The notes beneath the pieces were generated by a model. The model searched no databases. It saw nothing but the letters and a program-made list of their open reading frames with translations, and was not told the origin of the DNA. From an uncultured Jannaschia sp. (lineage in GTDB: Bacteria; Pseudomonadota; Alphaproteobacteria; Rhodobacterales; Rhodobacteraceae): a DNA stretch of 64,000 nt. Made by a program: the position numbers and the translations under genes. Each line of letters opens with the position of its first letter. The stretch's first letter is position 1. This document shows positions 52,737 through 61,417 of the stretch, piece after piece. The stretch is from the NCBI GenBank assembly GCA_947494145.1, contig CANLTZ010000002.1, positions 124,001-188,000 on the forward strand, given 5' to 3'.

Positions 52737-53207
52737 CTACTTGTAAGCCACGGTGGTGACTTCGTAGTCGCGCGTGCCGCCTGGCGTGCGCACCTCGACC
52801 GAGTCGCCTTCTTCCTTGCCGATCAACGCCCGCGCGAGGGGGGACCGGATGTTGAGCAGGCCGTTTTCGATATCCGCCTCCTGCTCGCCCACGATTTGAT
52901 AGGTCTTTTCTTCCTCGGTATCTTCATCGACCAGCGTGACCGTGGCGCCGAATTTTATGGCGCCCGAAAGCTTGGCAGGGTCGATGACTTCGGCCAGGGA
53001 AATCAGGCCTTCCAACTCCTTGATGCGGCCTTCGATGAAGGACTGCTTTTCGCGGGCCGAATGGTATTCGGCGTTTTCGGACAGGTCACCATGTTCGCGC
53101 GCCTCGGCAATGGCGCGGATGATGGCGGGGCGCTCTTCGGACTTGAGCTGCTTCAATTCGCTCTGTAGCGCGGTCATGCCGCGCGGCGTCATCGGGACCT
53201 TTTCCAT
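52737..53207 (-). CDS. greA: transcription elongation factor GreA
   Basis: Rescues backtracked RNA polymerase by stimulating transcript cleavage. The 156-residue protein has the N-terminal coiled-coil hairpin with the acidic tip [22 protein letters not shown] (about residues 45-66) and the C-terminal domain with [46 protein letters not shown]. All family landmarks are present. The start [11 protein letters not shown] is standard. It precedes the hypothetical membrane gene by 10 bp. Confidence 0.97.
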   Translation of the reverse strand: MEKVPMTPRGMTALQSELKQLKSEERPAIIRAIAEAREHGDLSENAEYHSAREKQSFIEGRIKELEGLISLAEVIDPAKLSGAIKFGATVTLVDEDTEEEKTYQIVGEQEADIENGLLNIRSPLARALIGKEEGDSVEVRTPGGTRDYEVTTVAYK

Positions 53208-53497
53208 GGTGTACTCCTACGGGGATGCCTGCGCCCGTGTTCTCGGTAGTCTTTGACATTATCAGCGCTTGCGCAGGGCGCAATGTCGCAAGTCTATGGT
53301 TCGTTGCGATTGCCCGCGCAGTGCGGCTTTCAGGGCCCGCAGGCAGGCCCGGCGGCCTGGGCAAATCGCCATTGTCGGATCTTCGAGGGCGCGCCAGGTC
53401 CGATCGGAACGCATAGTCCCGATCCCACGGACGTCAGACCGGCGTGGCCCCGGGCACAAAGGTAGACCTTCATGGCTCCGGGCGTCATGCTTTCCCG

Positions 53498-54010
53498 ATG
53501 ATCGACACTGCGTTCGCCCGAACGATGGCCCGCTACGGCCGATGGCAGAACCGTTCGCTGGTCGCGGCGGCGGGTACGCTGACGGACGCTGAGCGGTGGA
53601 TGGATCGAGGCGCGTTCTTTCGATCCATCGCCGAAACACTGAACCATATCCTGTGGGACGACCGCATCTGGCTCGCCCGGTTGTGGTGCGATGATGCCGT
53701 GATCAGAGAGATCGGGGCGCGGCATCCTTATACGGAAGCCCCTCGGGATTGGTTGGACTATGCAGGCCAGCGCAAGGCCCTCGATGACGAGATCGTCGCA
53801 TGGGCGGATCGGCTAACGGAAGCGGACCTGTCCCAAGCGATCCGCTGGGTGCGGGGTGGCGAGCGGGTTGAGACGGAGTTTGGCTTCAAGCTCGTCCACA
53901 TGATGAACCACCAGACGCATCATCGGGGGCAAGTCCATGCCATGCTGACGGCCGCGGGCACGAGGCCGGAACCGACGGACCTGCAAATGCTGGAGAAGCT
54001 GGGCGGCTAG
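53498..54010 (+). CDS. DinB-family metal-dependent protein
   Basis: A 170-residue four-helix-bundle protein of the DinB family. The three metal-coordinating histidines are seen in LNHILWDDRIWLARL (about residues 46-60) and MMNHQTHHRGQVHAML (about 133-148). Family members serve as thiol-dependent S-transferases or are stress-induced proteins; no substrate can be given. The ATG at 53498 is the first credible start; its ribosome-binding site is weak. It stands alone. Confidence 0.87.
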   Translation: MIDTAFARTMARYGRWQNRSLVAAAGTLTDAERWMDRGAFFRSIAETLNHILWDDRIWLARLWCDDAVIREIGARHPYTEAPRDWLDYAGQRKALDDEIVAWADRLTEADLSQAIRWVRGGERVETEFGFKLVHMMNHQTHHRGQVHAMLTAAGTRPEPTDLQMLEKLGG

Positions 54011-54097
54011 GGTGCTACCGAATTCTCAGCCAGAGAACGACGTTAGCGGCATGCGCGGTCAGCTTGCTTCATCTGAGCATCCGTCGGCAGGTGGCGC

Positions 54098-54271
54098 CTA
54101 GAAGCTGCCCGCCACCCCGATCTCCGCATTGCCGCTGATCGTGATGCCGCCCTGGTTTGCCACCGGGGTGCGGTCCTCCTCCTCCACTTCAGAGGGGGGG
54201 ATGGGCGCGCCGTCGATGCCGCAGGCGGCCAGGCTGGGCAGGAACATGGCGGCGATAAGCAGGCGAGTCAT
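54098..54271 (-). CDS. small lipoprotein downstream of argH
   Basis: A 57-residue lipoprotein: [17 protein letters not shown] forms a signal with a lipobox (LAAC, Cys17), and the mature 40 residues are acidic and unstructured, ending in a [16 protein letters not shown] beta-like motif. Its ATG overlaps the argH stop (ATGA), so it is translated with argH. Equivalent tiny lipoproteins after argH are common in related bacteria. Function unknown. Confidence 0.8.
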   Translation of the reverse strand: MTRLLIAAMFLPSLAACGIDGAPIPPSEVEEEDRTPVANQGGITISGNAEIGVAGSF

Positions 54272-55668
54272 GACAGGCGGTCCTTCCATCGGGCGATCTG
54301 GTCGCGGACATTGGCAGGCGCCGTCCCCCCGTAGGAGGTTCGCGACGCTACAGAATTATGCACACCCAGCACGTCAAAGACAGCCTGCGTGATGTCGCCA
54401 TGGACGCTTTGCATCTGCGCCAGCGTCAGATCAGGCAGATCGCAGCCTGCATCCTCGGCCATCTTCACCAGTGCGCCGGTGATGTGATGGGCTTCGCGGA
54501 ATGGCAGATCCAGCTCGCGCACCAGCCAATCGGCCAGGTCCGTGGCCGTGGAAAAGCCCGAAGAGGCGGCCGCTTCCAGCGCGGCGCGTTGGGGCGCCAT
54601 GTCCGACACCATTCCGGTCATGGCGGCCAGCGCCAGCAGCAGATTGTCGGCGGCGTCGAAGACCTGTTCCTTATCTTCCTGCATGTCCTTGGAATAGGTC
54701 AGCGGCAGGCCCTTCATCACCATAAGAAGTGCTGTCTGCGCCCCGAAGATTCGTCCGATCTTGGCGCGCAATAATTCGGCTGCATCGGGGTTCTTCTTCT
54801 GCGGCATGATGCTTGACCCGGTGGTCCAGCGATCCGACAGGGCCACAAACCGGAACTGAGCCGAAGACCAGATCACAAGCTCTTCGGCCAGCCGCGAAAG
54901 GTGCATCGCGCAGATCGAGGCGGCGGCCAGGAATTCCAGGGCAAAATCCCGGTCCGACACCGCGTCGAGCGAATTGGCGGCGGGCCGGTCGAAGCCCAAA
55001 GCTTCGGCGGTCATTTGCCGGTCGATGGGGAAGGACGTGCCCGCCAAGGCGGCGGCACCCAGCGGGCTTTCGTTCATCCGCCGCCGCGCATCGGCGAAAC
55101 GGCCCAGATCGCGGTGAAACATCTCGGCATAGGCCAGCATATGGTGGCCCCATGTGACGGGCTGCGCTGTCTGCAGATGGGTGAAACCAGGCATGACCCA
55201 GTCGGGCGCCGCTTCGGCCTGGGCCACCAGCGCCGCGATCAGACGGGGCAGGGCGTCGATAGCGGCATCGGTCTGGTCACGCACCCACATGCGAAAGTCG
55301 AGTGCGATCTGGTCGTTGCGCGACCGCGCTGTGTGGAGCCGCCCGGCGGGCGTGCCGATCAAGTCGGTCAGCCGGGCCTCCACATTCATGTGGATGTCTT
55401 CCAGCGCCGTCGAGAACGCGAAGCGTCCGCTTTCGATTTCCGACAACACCGTGAGCAACCCTTCCCGGATCGCCTGCGCGTCGCTATCTGTCACGATGCC
55501 CGTAGCAGCCAACATGGCGGCATGGGCCCGGCTGCCTTCGATATCCTGCTTGGCCAAGCGACGGTCGAAGTCGATCGAGGCATTGATCGCCTCCATGATG
55601 GCATCCGGGCCTTCCGCGAAACGGCCGCCCCACATCTTGTTCGACTGGGCATCGGACGGCTTGGACAT
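54268..55668 (-). CDS. argH: argininosuccinate lyase
   Basis: Final step of arginine synthesis, splitting argininosuccinate to arginine and fumarate. The 466-residue protein has [29 protein letters not shown] near its start, [30 protein letters not shown] (about residues 108-127), [16 protein letters not shown] (about 154-169), and the superfamily signature [19 protein letters not shown] (about 276-294). All catalytic motifs are intact. It diverges from the TlpA-like gene with only 11 bp between start codons. Confidence 0.97.
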   Translation of the reverse strand: MSKPSDAQSNKMWGGRFAEGPDAIMEAINASIDFDRRLAKQDIEGSRAHAAMLAATGIVTDSDAQAIREGLLTVLSEIESGRFAFSTALEDIHMNVEARLTDLIGTPAGRLHTARSRNDQIALDFRMWVRDQTDAAIDALPRLIAALVAQAEAAPDWVMPGFTHLQTAQPVTWGHHMLAYAEMFHRDLGRFADARRRMNESPLGAAALAGTSFPIDRQMTAEALGFDRPAANSLDAVSDRDFALEFLAAASICAMHLSRLAEELVIWSSAQFRFVALSDRWTTGSSIMPQKKNPDAAELLRAKIGRIFGAQTALLMVMKGLPLTYSKDMQEDKEQVFDAADNLLLALAAMTGMVSDMAPQRAALEAAASSGFSTATDLADWLVRELDLPFREAHHITGALVKMAEDAGCDLPDLTLAQMQSVHGDITQAVFDVLGVHNSVASRTSYGGTAPANVRDQIARWKDRLS

Positions 55669-55679
55669 TGGATTGCCTC

Positions 55680-56222
55680 ATGCTGCTCAAGGTTGCCCTC
55701 GGCCTATACGGTTTCGGCCTGGCGCTCGCCACCCCCGCTGCCGCGCTCGATGCGTCGCTTCTGTCGGGGCAGATGGAAAAGCTGGAGCTCGTCGCGCCCT
55801 ATCCGCCGGCGATCACGTCCTATTTGCGTGAAGACGGCTCGGTCGGGGATATCTCGGATTATGCGGGCGATGTCGTGGTGCTGAACTTCTGGGCCACTTG
55901 GTGCGCACCCTGCCGGGCGGAAATGCCGTCTTTGCAGGCCTTGCAAGACACGTTGGGCGATGAAGGGGTCGAAGTGGTCACCATCGCCTTCGGGCGCCAC
56001 AACCCGGACGCCATGAAGCGCTTCTGGCAAGACACGGGCGTCACTTCGCTGCCGCTGCACCTGGACCCGCAGGCCGAGATGGCCAAGGCACTTGGGGTCG
56101 AGGGGCTGCCTCACACCTTCATCCTTGGACCGAATGGCGAGGTGCTGGCCGAGTTGACGGGTGAAGCCAATTGGGCGGCGCCGGAAACCGTGGCCCTGCT
56201 TCGGTCGCTCGTCCCGAATTGA
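55680..56222 (+). CDS. TlpA-like periplasmic thiol:disulfide oxidoreductase
   Basis: A 180-residue thioredoxin-fold protein with a signal peptide or membrane anchor (residues 2-22, ending AAALD). The active site is FWATWCAPCRAE with Cys75 and Cys78; the cis-proline is in LPHTFIL. Such proteins reduce cytochrome c apoproteins or other extracytoplasmic thiols. The ATG at 55680 is chosen; an in-frame TTG at 55668 is possible. The start is 11 bp from the divergent argH start, so each gene's promoter must overlap the other's coding region. Confidence 0.9.
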   Translation: MLLKVALGLYGFGLALATPAAALDASLLSGQMEKLELVAPYPPAITSYLREDGSVGDISDYAGDVVVLNFWATWCAPCRAEMPSLQALQDTLGDEGVEVVTIAFGRHNPDAMKRFWQDTGVTSLPLHLDPQAEMAKALGVEGLPHTFILGPNGEVLAELTGEANWAAPETVALLRSLVPN

Positions 56223-56346
56223 CGGGCGGACGTTTGCCGCGTTTGCTTTACGGGGGCGATGCCGCAGCGCAGCGCTTGTAATGCGACGGGTCATATCGTA
56301 GCGGTGCCGCGCGCCTTCAGCGCAACATCGTTACCCGGAGACCGCC

Positions 56347-57309
56347 ATGAGCTTTCGTCTGCAACCCGCCCCCGTCGCGCGTCCGAACCGTTGCCAATTG
56401 TTTGGCCCCGGCTCGAACCCGAAGCTGTTCGAAAAGATGGCGGCCAGTGCGGCGGATGTGGTGAATCTCGATCTGGAGGATTCCGTTGCCCCCACTGACA
56501 AAGACGCTGCGCGCGTGAATATCATAGCCGCCATTGATGATGTGGATTGGGGCAACAAGGTCGTATCGGTGCGGATCAACTCGCTCGATACGCCTTATTG
56601 GTATCGCGACGTGGTGGACCTGTTGGAACAGGCCGGCGACAGACTCGACCAGATCATGGTGCCCAAGGTGGGCTGCGGGGCCGATATCTATGCGGTCGAC
56701 GCATTGGTGACGGCCATCGAGACGGCCAAAGGTCGGACCAAGCCGGTCAACCTGGAAGTCATCATCGAATCTGCCGCGGGCATCGCCCATGTCGAAGAAA
56801 TTGCGGCTGCCTCTCCGCGACTGGTGGCCATGTCGTTGGGGGCGGCTGATTTCGCAGCGTCCATGGGCATGCAGACCACCGGGATAGGAGGCACTCAAGA
56901 AGACTATTACATGCTGCAAGATGGCGCGCGGCATTGGTCAGACCCGTGGCACTGGGCCCAGACCGCGATTGTCGCCGCATGCCGCACGCACGGCGTTTTG
57001 CCGGTGGATGGTCCGTTCGGCGATTTCAGCGATGATGAGGGTTACCGCGCTCAGGCACGCCGCTCGGCGGTGTTGGGCATGGTGGGCAAATGGGCCATTC
57101 ACCCCAAGCAGATCGCCCTCGCCAATGAGGTCTTCACACCGTCCGATGACAAGGTTGCCGAAGCGCGAGAGATCCTGGCCGCGATGGAGGCCGCCAAGGC
57201 TTCGGGCGAGGGGGCCACGGTCTACAAGGGACGGCTGGTGGATATCGCTTCGATCAAGCAGGCCGAGGTGATCGTGCGCCAATCAGAGGTAATTGCCTCA
57301 AATTCTTAA
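56347..57309 (+). CDS. mcl1: L-malyl-CoA / beta-methylmalyl-CoA lyase
   Basis: Cleaves malyl-CoA or beta-methylmalyl-CoA to glyoxylate and acetyl- or propionyl-CoA, the last part of the ethylmalonyl-CoA pathway for acetate growth. The 320-residue CitE-like enzyme shows RCQLFGPGSNPKLFEKM, VVNLDLEDSVAPTDK, VSVRINSLDT, IMVPKVG, the metal-binding VIIESAAGIAHVEEI and SLGAADFAASMG, and WAIHPKQIALANEVF. It matches the Rhodobacter-type Mcl1 closely in pattern. GGAG precedes the ATG. With acs and accA it adds to an acetate/C2 theme, but it lies in its own unit. Confidence 0.95.
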   Translation: MSFRLQPAPVARPNRCQLFGPGSNPKLFEKMAASAADVVNLDLEDSVAPTDKDAARVNIIAAIDDVDWGNKVVSVRINSLDTPYWYRDVVDLLEQAGDRLDQIMVPKVGCGADIYAVDALVTAIETAKGRTKPVNLEVIIESAAGIAHVEEIAAASPRLVAMSLGAADFAASMGMQTTGIGGTQEDYYMLQDGARHWSDPWHWAQTAIVAACRTHGVLPVDGPFGDFSDDEGYRAQARRSAVLGMVGKWAIHPKQIALANEVFTPSDDKVAEAREILAAMEAAKASGEGATVYKGRLVDIASIKQAEVIVRQSEVIASNS

Positions 57310-57360
57310 TTTATTCTGGACCATTCGAGGCGTGGGATCGGCTACCCTAAGCTGAATCAC

Positions 57361-58551
57361 ATGACGCGAAAGGTCCAGATGATCTGGGACATACCCACCC
57401 TGCTCGATTTTGTCGGCTCGCTTGCCATCATCGCCCTGTTGTCGGTGGCGTATGGTGGGCTGCGCGCGCGCCTGCCTGGTGAAAAGCTGGCCCCCTCTAT
57501 TCTGGGCCTTGCTTTCGGCGCTGTGGCGGTCCTGCAAATGCATGCCCCGTTGGAGCCCATCGAAGGCTTGATTGTGGATATGCGTAACGTGCCCATGGTG
57601 CTTGCAGGGGCGTTTCTTGGTCTTCGTGGTCTCATTCTTTGCCTCGTTATCGGCATCGCGTTCCGTTTGGGCATCGGTGGTGTTGGGGTCTGGTCTGGTA
57701 TCGGTGCCATGCTGATTTCCGGCGGTGTCGGGGCATTCTGGCGGGCGACCACGTTGAGTCAGCGTCGCCGAAAGGGCCGTACCATCGCTTCCCTTGGCGT
57801 CATGGCGAACTTGCACATGATCGCTGCGGTGTTGCTGCCGGTGGACGTGGCCGTCTTCTTCCTGACCGAAGCCGGTCCCGTTCTTGTCGGCCTCAACCTG
57901 CTGGCCATTCCGATTGTCGCCACCTTGCTGGAGCGGGAGCGAATTTTGATCGAGTCCGGTGCGCGCCAAAGGGCCGCTGCTTTGAAAGAAGACGGGCGCG
58001 CCTTCGTGCCACGCGAAGCGCTGGGTTGGACATTGGCACAAGCCGCTGCAATCGGGAATTTGCAGGGCAAGGTGACGATTATCCGCCTGCAAGTCTGCCC
58101 GACCGGCTTTCTGGCGTTGTTGGGCGGGCGCGATGTTTGCAGTTGGGCCGTCGCCAGCTTGCGCGAAAGCATTCTCAGGACCGTTCCCGATGCGGGCGTC
58201 GTCGGACGGCTTGGACCCAATCGGTTGCTCATTGTCATGCCTGACTATGGTGATAGCGGGATAGAGCTTGAAGCGAAGTTGCGGCACCTCGCCAACGCCC
58301 CGATTGAAATTCCAGGGATGGTGCCGGTGCCCATCACCATCAACACGCGCCGCACCAACCATTCGAGCTTGCCGGCCATTCCGGCATTGCTTGGCGCGGC
58401 GCCGCGGCGTCGCGGTTTCCGCCGTCCGTTGCCGGTGGCTGAGCCAGAACCCGGTCAGGGCACCGAACGTCTGTTTGAAGTCATGCAACGTCTCGAAGAT
58501 GCACGCCGCGATGCCCGCTTCGATACCTTGCGCGAGGCCAATGGCGGCTGA
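57361..58551 (+). CDS. 5TM (LytS-type) sensor with degenerate GGDEF domain
   Basis: A 396-residue membrane protein. Residues about 10-190 hold five to six helices of the 5TMR-LYT kind (NVPMVLAGAFLGLRGLILCLVIGIAFRLGIGGVGVWSGI...). Residues about 200-345 look like a diguanylate-cyclase fold in which the catalytic GGDEF is replaced: the matching segment reads VVGRLGPNRLLIVMPD. It is therefore unlikely to make c-di-GMP; it may bind a nucleotide or act as a partner. It follows mcl1 by 51 bp on the same strand. Function unknown. Confidence 0.75.
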   Translation: MTRKVQMIWDIPTLLDFVGSLAIIALLSVAYGGLRARLPGEKLAPSILGLAFGAVAVLQMHAPLEPIEGLIVDMRNVPMVLAGAFLGLRGLILCLVIGIAFRLGIGGVGVWSGIGAMLISGGVGAFWRATTLSQRRRKGRTIASLGVMANLHMIAAVLLPVDVAVFFLTEAGPVLVGLNLLAIPIVATLLERERILIESGARQRAAALKEDGRAFVPREALGWTLAQAAAIGNLQGKVTIIRLQVCPTGFLALLGGRDVCSWAVASLRESILRTVPDAGVVGRLGPNRLLIVMPDYGDSGIELEAKLRHLANAPIEIPGMVPVPITINTRRTNHSSLPAIPALLGAAPRRRGFRRPLPVAEPEPGQGTERLFEVMQRLEDARRDARFDTLREANGG

Positions 58552-58599
58552 CGCGGTTGTCGAAGACGGTCCGCCCTTGGCGCACTGAGGAATCGTGCA

Positions 58600-58623
58600 A
58601 CCACTTTGACTTGAACAAGTGGT
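58600..58623. promoter_or_regulatory. inverted repeat upstream of accA
   Basis: ACCACTT (58600-58606) and AAGTGGT (58617-58623) are perfect inverted arms separated by 10 bases, 130 bp before accA and 48 bp after the preceding stop. The shape suits a dimeric regulator or an mRNA hairpin; which is not determinable. Confidence 0.45.
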
Positions 58624-58752
58624 CATCAGGAATCCCGTCTGCGCCATCCGGCTTTTGCTCAGGGCTTCGGGCCTCAGGCCCCGCGCGCCGCCATGTTGCA
58701 TTGACACGCTGGGGACGCCATATCCTGCGCCAGACAGGGCAGGGAACCACAG

Positions 58753-59715
58753 ATGTCGCAATATCTGGACTTCGAGAAGCCACTCTCGGAAATTGAGGGC
58801 AAGGCTGAAGAATTACGGGCCATGGCGCGCGCCGATGAGAAGTTGGATGTCGAAAAGGAAGCCGCCGCGCTGGACCTCAAGGCGCGGGAGATGCTCACCA
58901 ATCTGTATCGTGGCCTGACCCCCTGGCAAAAGGCGCAAGTGGCTCGGCATGGCGAGCGGCCTCATTGTTCCGATTACGTAGACGCGCTTTTCACCGAATG
59001 GACGCCGCTGGCGGGCGATCGCAACTTTGCCGATGACCACGCGGTCATGGGCGGACTGGCGCGGCTCAATGACCGTCCGGTCATGGTGGTAGGTCACGAG
59101 AAGGGCAACGACACCCGCACCCGTATCGAGCGCAACTTTGGCATGGCCCGCCCCGAAGGTTATCGCAAAGCCATTCGCCTGATGGAAATGGCAGACCGCT
59201 TTGGCCTGCCTGTGGTCACATTGATCGACACGCCCGGTGCCTATCCCGGAAAAGGCGCGGAAGAGCGGGGCCAGTCGGAAGCCATAGCGCGATCCACCCA
59301 GGCCTGCCTTCGCTTGGGCGTGCCTTTAGTGAGCGTCATCATCGGTGAAGGCGGCTCGGGCGGGGCGGTGGCTTTTGCGACCGCCAATCGTGTCGCGATG
59401 CTGGAGCATTCGATCTATTCGGTGATTTCGCCCGAAGGCTGCGCTTCGATCCTTTGGAAGGATGCGGAGAAGATGCGCGAAGCGGCTGAGGCCCTTCGCC
59501 TGACGGCCCAGGACCTTCTGAAACTGGGGGTCGTGGACCGCGTCGTGAGCGAACCCCTCGGCGGCGCCCATCGCGACAAAGGCGCAACCATCGCTGCTGT
59601 GGGTCGCGCCTTGGACGGCATGCTGGGCGAATTCGACGGCAAGACTGCCGACGATGTCCGCCGCAATCGCCGCAAGAAGTTCTTGGAAATGGGTGCCTTG
59701 TCCCTGGCGGCGTGA
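58753..59715 (+). CDS. accA: acetyl-CoA carboxylase carboxyltransferase subunit alpha
   Basis: Alpha subunit of the carboxyltransferase that forms malonyl-CoA for fatty acid synthesis, with AccD. The 320-residue protein has the N-terminal coiled region ([20 protein letters not shown]), [68 protein letters not shown], and the [11 protein letters not shown] oxyanion region (about residues 197-207). Full length and intact. Followed by dispersed repeat copy C. Confidence 0.97.
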   Translation: MSQYLDFEKPLSEIEGKAEELRAMARADEKLDVEKEAAALDLKAREMLTNLYRGLTPWQKAQVARHGERPHCSDYVDALFTEWTPLAGDRNFADDHAVMGGLARLNDRPVMVVGHEKGNDTRTRIERNFGMARPEGYRKAIRLMEMADRFGLPVVTLIDTPGAYPGKGAEERGQSEAIARSTQACLRLGVPLVSVIIGEGGSGGAVAFATANRVAMLEHSIYSVISPEGCASILWKDAEKMREAAEALRLTAQDLLKLGVVDRVVSEPLGGAHRDKGATIAAVGRALDGMLGEFDGKTADDVRRNRRKKFLEMGALSLAA

Positions 59716-59745
59716 CCTGGATACTTCACGGCATGAGGTTGGTTC

Positions 59746-59860
59746 TATAGCGGTTCTCGAAAAACCTGAAGCATCAGATTTTTGAGAAACGTCGCAACAT
59801 CAATGCGATAGCAGGACGTTTTTCGGAAATACTGATTCAGGTTTTCCGAAAACCGCTTTA
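59746..59860. repeat. 115-bp dispersed palindromic element, copy C (inverted)
   Basis: Runs from TATAGCGGTTCTCG to GGTTTTCCGAAAACCGCTTTA minus its last base overlap; its reverse complement matches copy A (29201-29315) over the full 115 bases with 10 mismatches counted by eye, mostly transitions. It begins 31 bp after accA and ends 129 bp before the next reverse-strand gene, that is, between converging genes, like copy A. Confidence 0.87.
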
Positions 59861-59988
59861 GGTGTGCCTGGTGCGCGCTTGTTTATGGCGCACCCCGCAA
59901 AACCCCGTCGTCCCGATGCTTCGTGTATTCAGGTGTGATGCGGTCTACGCGAAGCTGCACGGGCAAAGTGACCGGCGGCGAAACCGGT

Positions 59989-60219
59989 TCATCGACGGTA
60001 AACCCCTTCTGGCAGGTTCAGCGCCGCCACCAGATCGCGAACCTGGCCCATGGTCAGCGTGATTTGCACGGGCTCTCCGTTGCGGGGATCGGGCTGGGTC
60101 AGGGTGATGCATTCTTCGAAGGCAGACACGATCACGTCTTCGGCTGGCGGCGTGTCGCCCTCTCCCTCATCGACTAAGGTGATAACGGTGGCATCGAAGC
60201 CGTGTTCGATGGAAAACAT
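59989..60219 (-). CDS. small hypothetical acidic protein
   Basis: A 76-residue acidic protein (MFSIEHGFDATVITLVDEGEGD... MGQVRDLVAALNLPEGVYRR). No family recognised; the alternating beta-like pattern suggests a small globular protein. The ATG shares one base with the stop of the upstream DCC-protein gene (TGATG), and GGAGGG lies upstream, so it is translated in coupling with that gene. A conserved short companion in Rhodobacteraceae is plausible but unverified. Confidence 0.78.
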   Translation of the reverse strand: MFSIEHGFDATVITLVDEGEGDTPPAEDVIVSAFEECITLTQPDPRNGEPVQITLTMGQVRDLVAALNLPEGVYRR

Positions 60220-60599
60220 CAACCATCCCTCCGGGCTTGGCGCCGCAGATGCGCGCGGTAGAGCATCGGCGCCGCCACGCGGTCATAAGCCGCACCCACC
60301 ACCTGCCGCAACCCTGGCAAGCCCAGCGACCAGGCCAGCCAACGCATCCCCGGCATCTGCGACCAAAGCGCCAGGAACGCGGGAAACCCTGACAGGCGTC
60401 GGCCCTTCCAGCGCACGTGCAGGCGCTGCGCGGCTTCATCTGCATCCATATTCCAATCAGCACGCGCAGGCCCGTTGAGATCGTCGAAAACGATGGGCAG
60501 GTCGCGGCGCGCGGTCACCTTTTTCCAATGCTCGATCTCGAACCGGCAGATGGGGCAGGCTCCATTATAGAGCACGCGCATGATCGGAGGCGCTGACAT
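60219..60599 (-). CDS. DCC-family thiol-disulfide oxidoreductase (DUF393)
   Basis: A 126-residue DUF393/YuxK-type protein. The signature DxxCxxC is present here in modified form as LYNGACPICRFEIEHWKK (about residues 10-27), with the usual Asp replaced by Asn, and the CPIC redox pair intact. A basic C-terminal half follows (RWKGRRLSGFPAFLALWSQMPGMRWLAWSLGLPGLRQVV). It probably handles thiol-disulfide exchange; partner unknown. The ATG at 60599 is preferred (AGAGGA upstream) over 60581. It diverges from the M48 protease gene. Confidence 0.85.
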   Translation of the reverse strand: MSAPPIMRVLYNGACPICRFEIEHWKKVTARRDLPIVFDDLNGPARADWNMDADEAAQRLHVRWKGRRLSGFPAFLALWSQMPGMRWLAWSLGLPGLRQVVGAAYDRVAAPMLYRAHLRRQARRDG

Positions 60600-60657
60600 C
60601 CAAATCCTCTGGGTTATAGTAACGGTTGGATACATAGCGACCGAAGGATGATTGGCC

Positions 60658-61362
60658 ATGCGCGCGGGAATTTTGGGACTTGTCTTGACGGGTTTGCTGG
60701 CGAGTTGCGTCACTGTCCAACCCGGGCCTGCCCCCGGCGTCGTCGAGGCCGAAGCCACCGATCGCGTGCCGCCAGCCGCAGCCGTAGCGAATTTCCGCGA
60801 TGCCGTCGCGCGGGTCGAACCGGCGGCCGAGCGGATGTGCCGCCAGGAATCACCCGAACTGAATTGCGACTTCCTGATCCGCGTCGACCGCAACCGCAAT
60901 GCACCGCCCAACGCCTTTCAGTCTTTGGACAGATCAGGGCGGCCCGTTCTGACCTTCACACAGGCTCTTATCGCCGATGCCCGCAATGCCGATGAAATCG
61001 CCTTCGTCATCGGCCACGAAAGCGCCCACCATATCGAACAGCACATCGCCCGGCAGCGCGAATCTGCGGCCGCCGGGGCCCTTGTCGGGGGACTGATTGC
61101 GACCATGGCCGGGGCCGATGCCCGCACTGTGAACGAAATCAGCCGGGCCGGCGCGAGCGTGGGCGCGCGTCGCTTCTCCAAGGAGCATGAGCTTGAGGCC
61201 GATGCGCTCGGCACCGTCATTACGGCGCGGGCGGGCTACAACCCGGTGCGCGGCGCGGCGTTCTTTTCACGGATACCGGACCCGGGTGACCGCTTCATGG
61301 GTACCCACCCGCCAAATGCTGAACGTATCGCCACGGTGCGCCGGGTTGCAGCCGGCCTCTGA
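60658..61362 (+). CDS. M48-family lipoprotein metalloprotease
   Basis: A 234-residue zinc protease. A lipoprotein signal ends in LLASC (Cys17), so it is anchored in the periplasm. The HExxH motif reads HESAHH (residues 120-125), the third ligand is in EHELEADALG (about residue 179), and THPPNAERIATVR near the end matches the family. It belongs to the LoiP/BepA-like group that degrades misfolded envelope proteins; actual targets unknown. AAGGA precedes the start. It diverges from the DCC protein gene across 58 bp. Confidence 0.93.
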   Translation: MRAGILGLVLTGLLASCVTVQPGPAPGVVEAEATDRVPPAAAVANFRDAVARVEPAAERMCRQESPELNCDFLIRVDRNRNAPPNAFQSLDRSGRPVLTFTQALIADARNADEIAFVIGHESAHHIEQHIARQRESAAAGALVGGLIATMAGADARTVNEISRAGASVGARRFSKEHELEADALGTVITARAGYNPVRGAAFFSRIPDPGDRFMGTHPPNAERIATVRRVAAGL

Positions 61363-61417
61363 CCTGTTGACCCCATCGTGACTGGCATCCGGCGCGAGCG
61401 CGGCTAGTGTCCGCGCC

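Noticed and set aside
53208-53497. Gap between greA and the DinB gene as possible RNA gene
   Set aside because: No tRNA or recognisable structured RNA seen; frames there are not protein-like.
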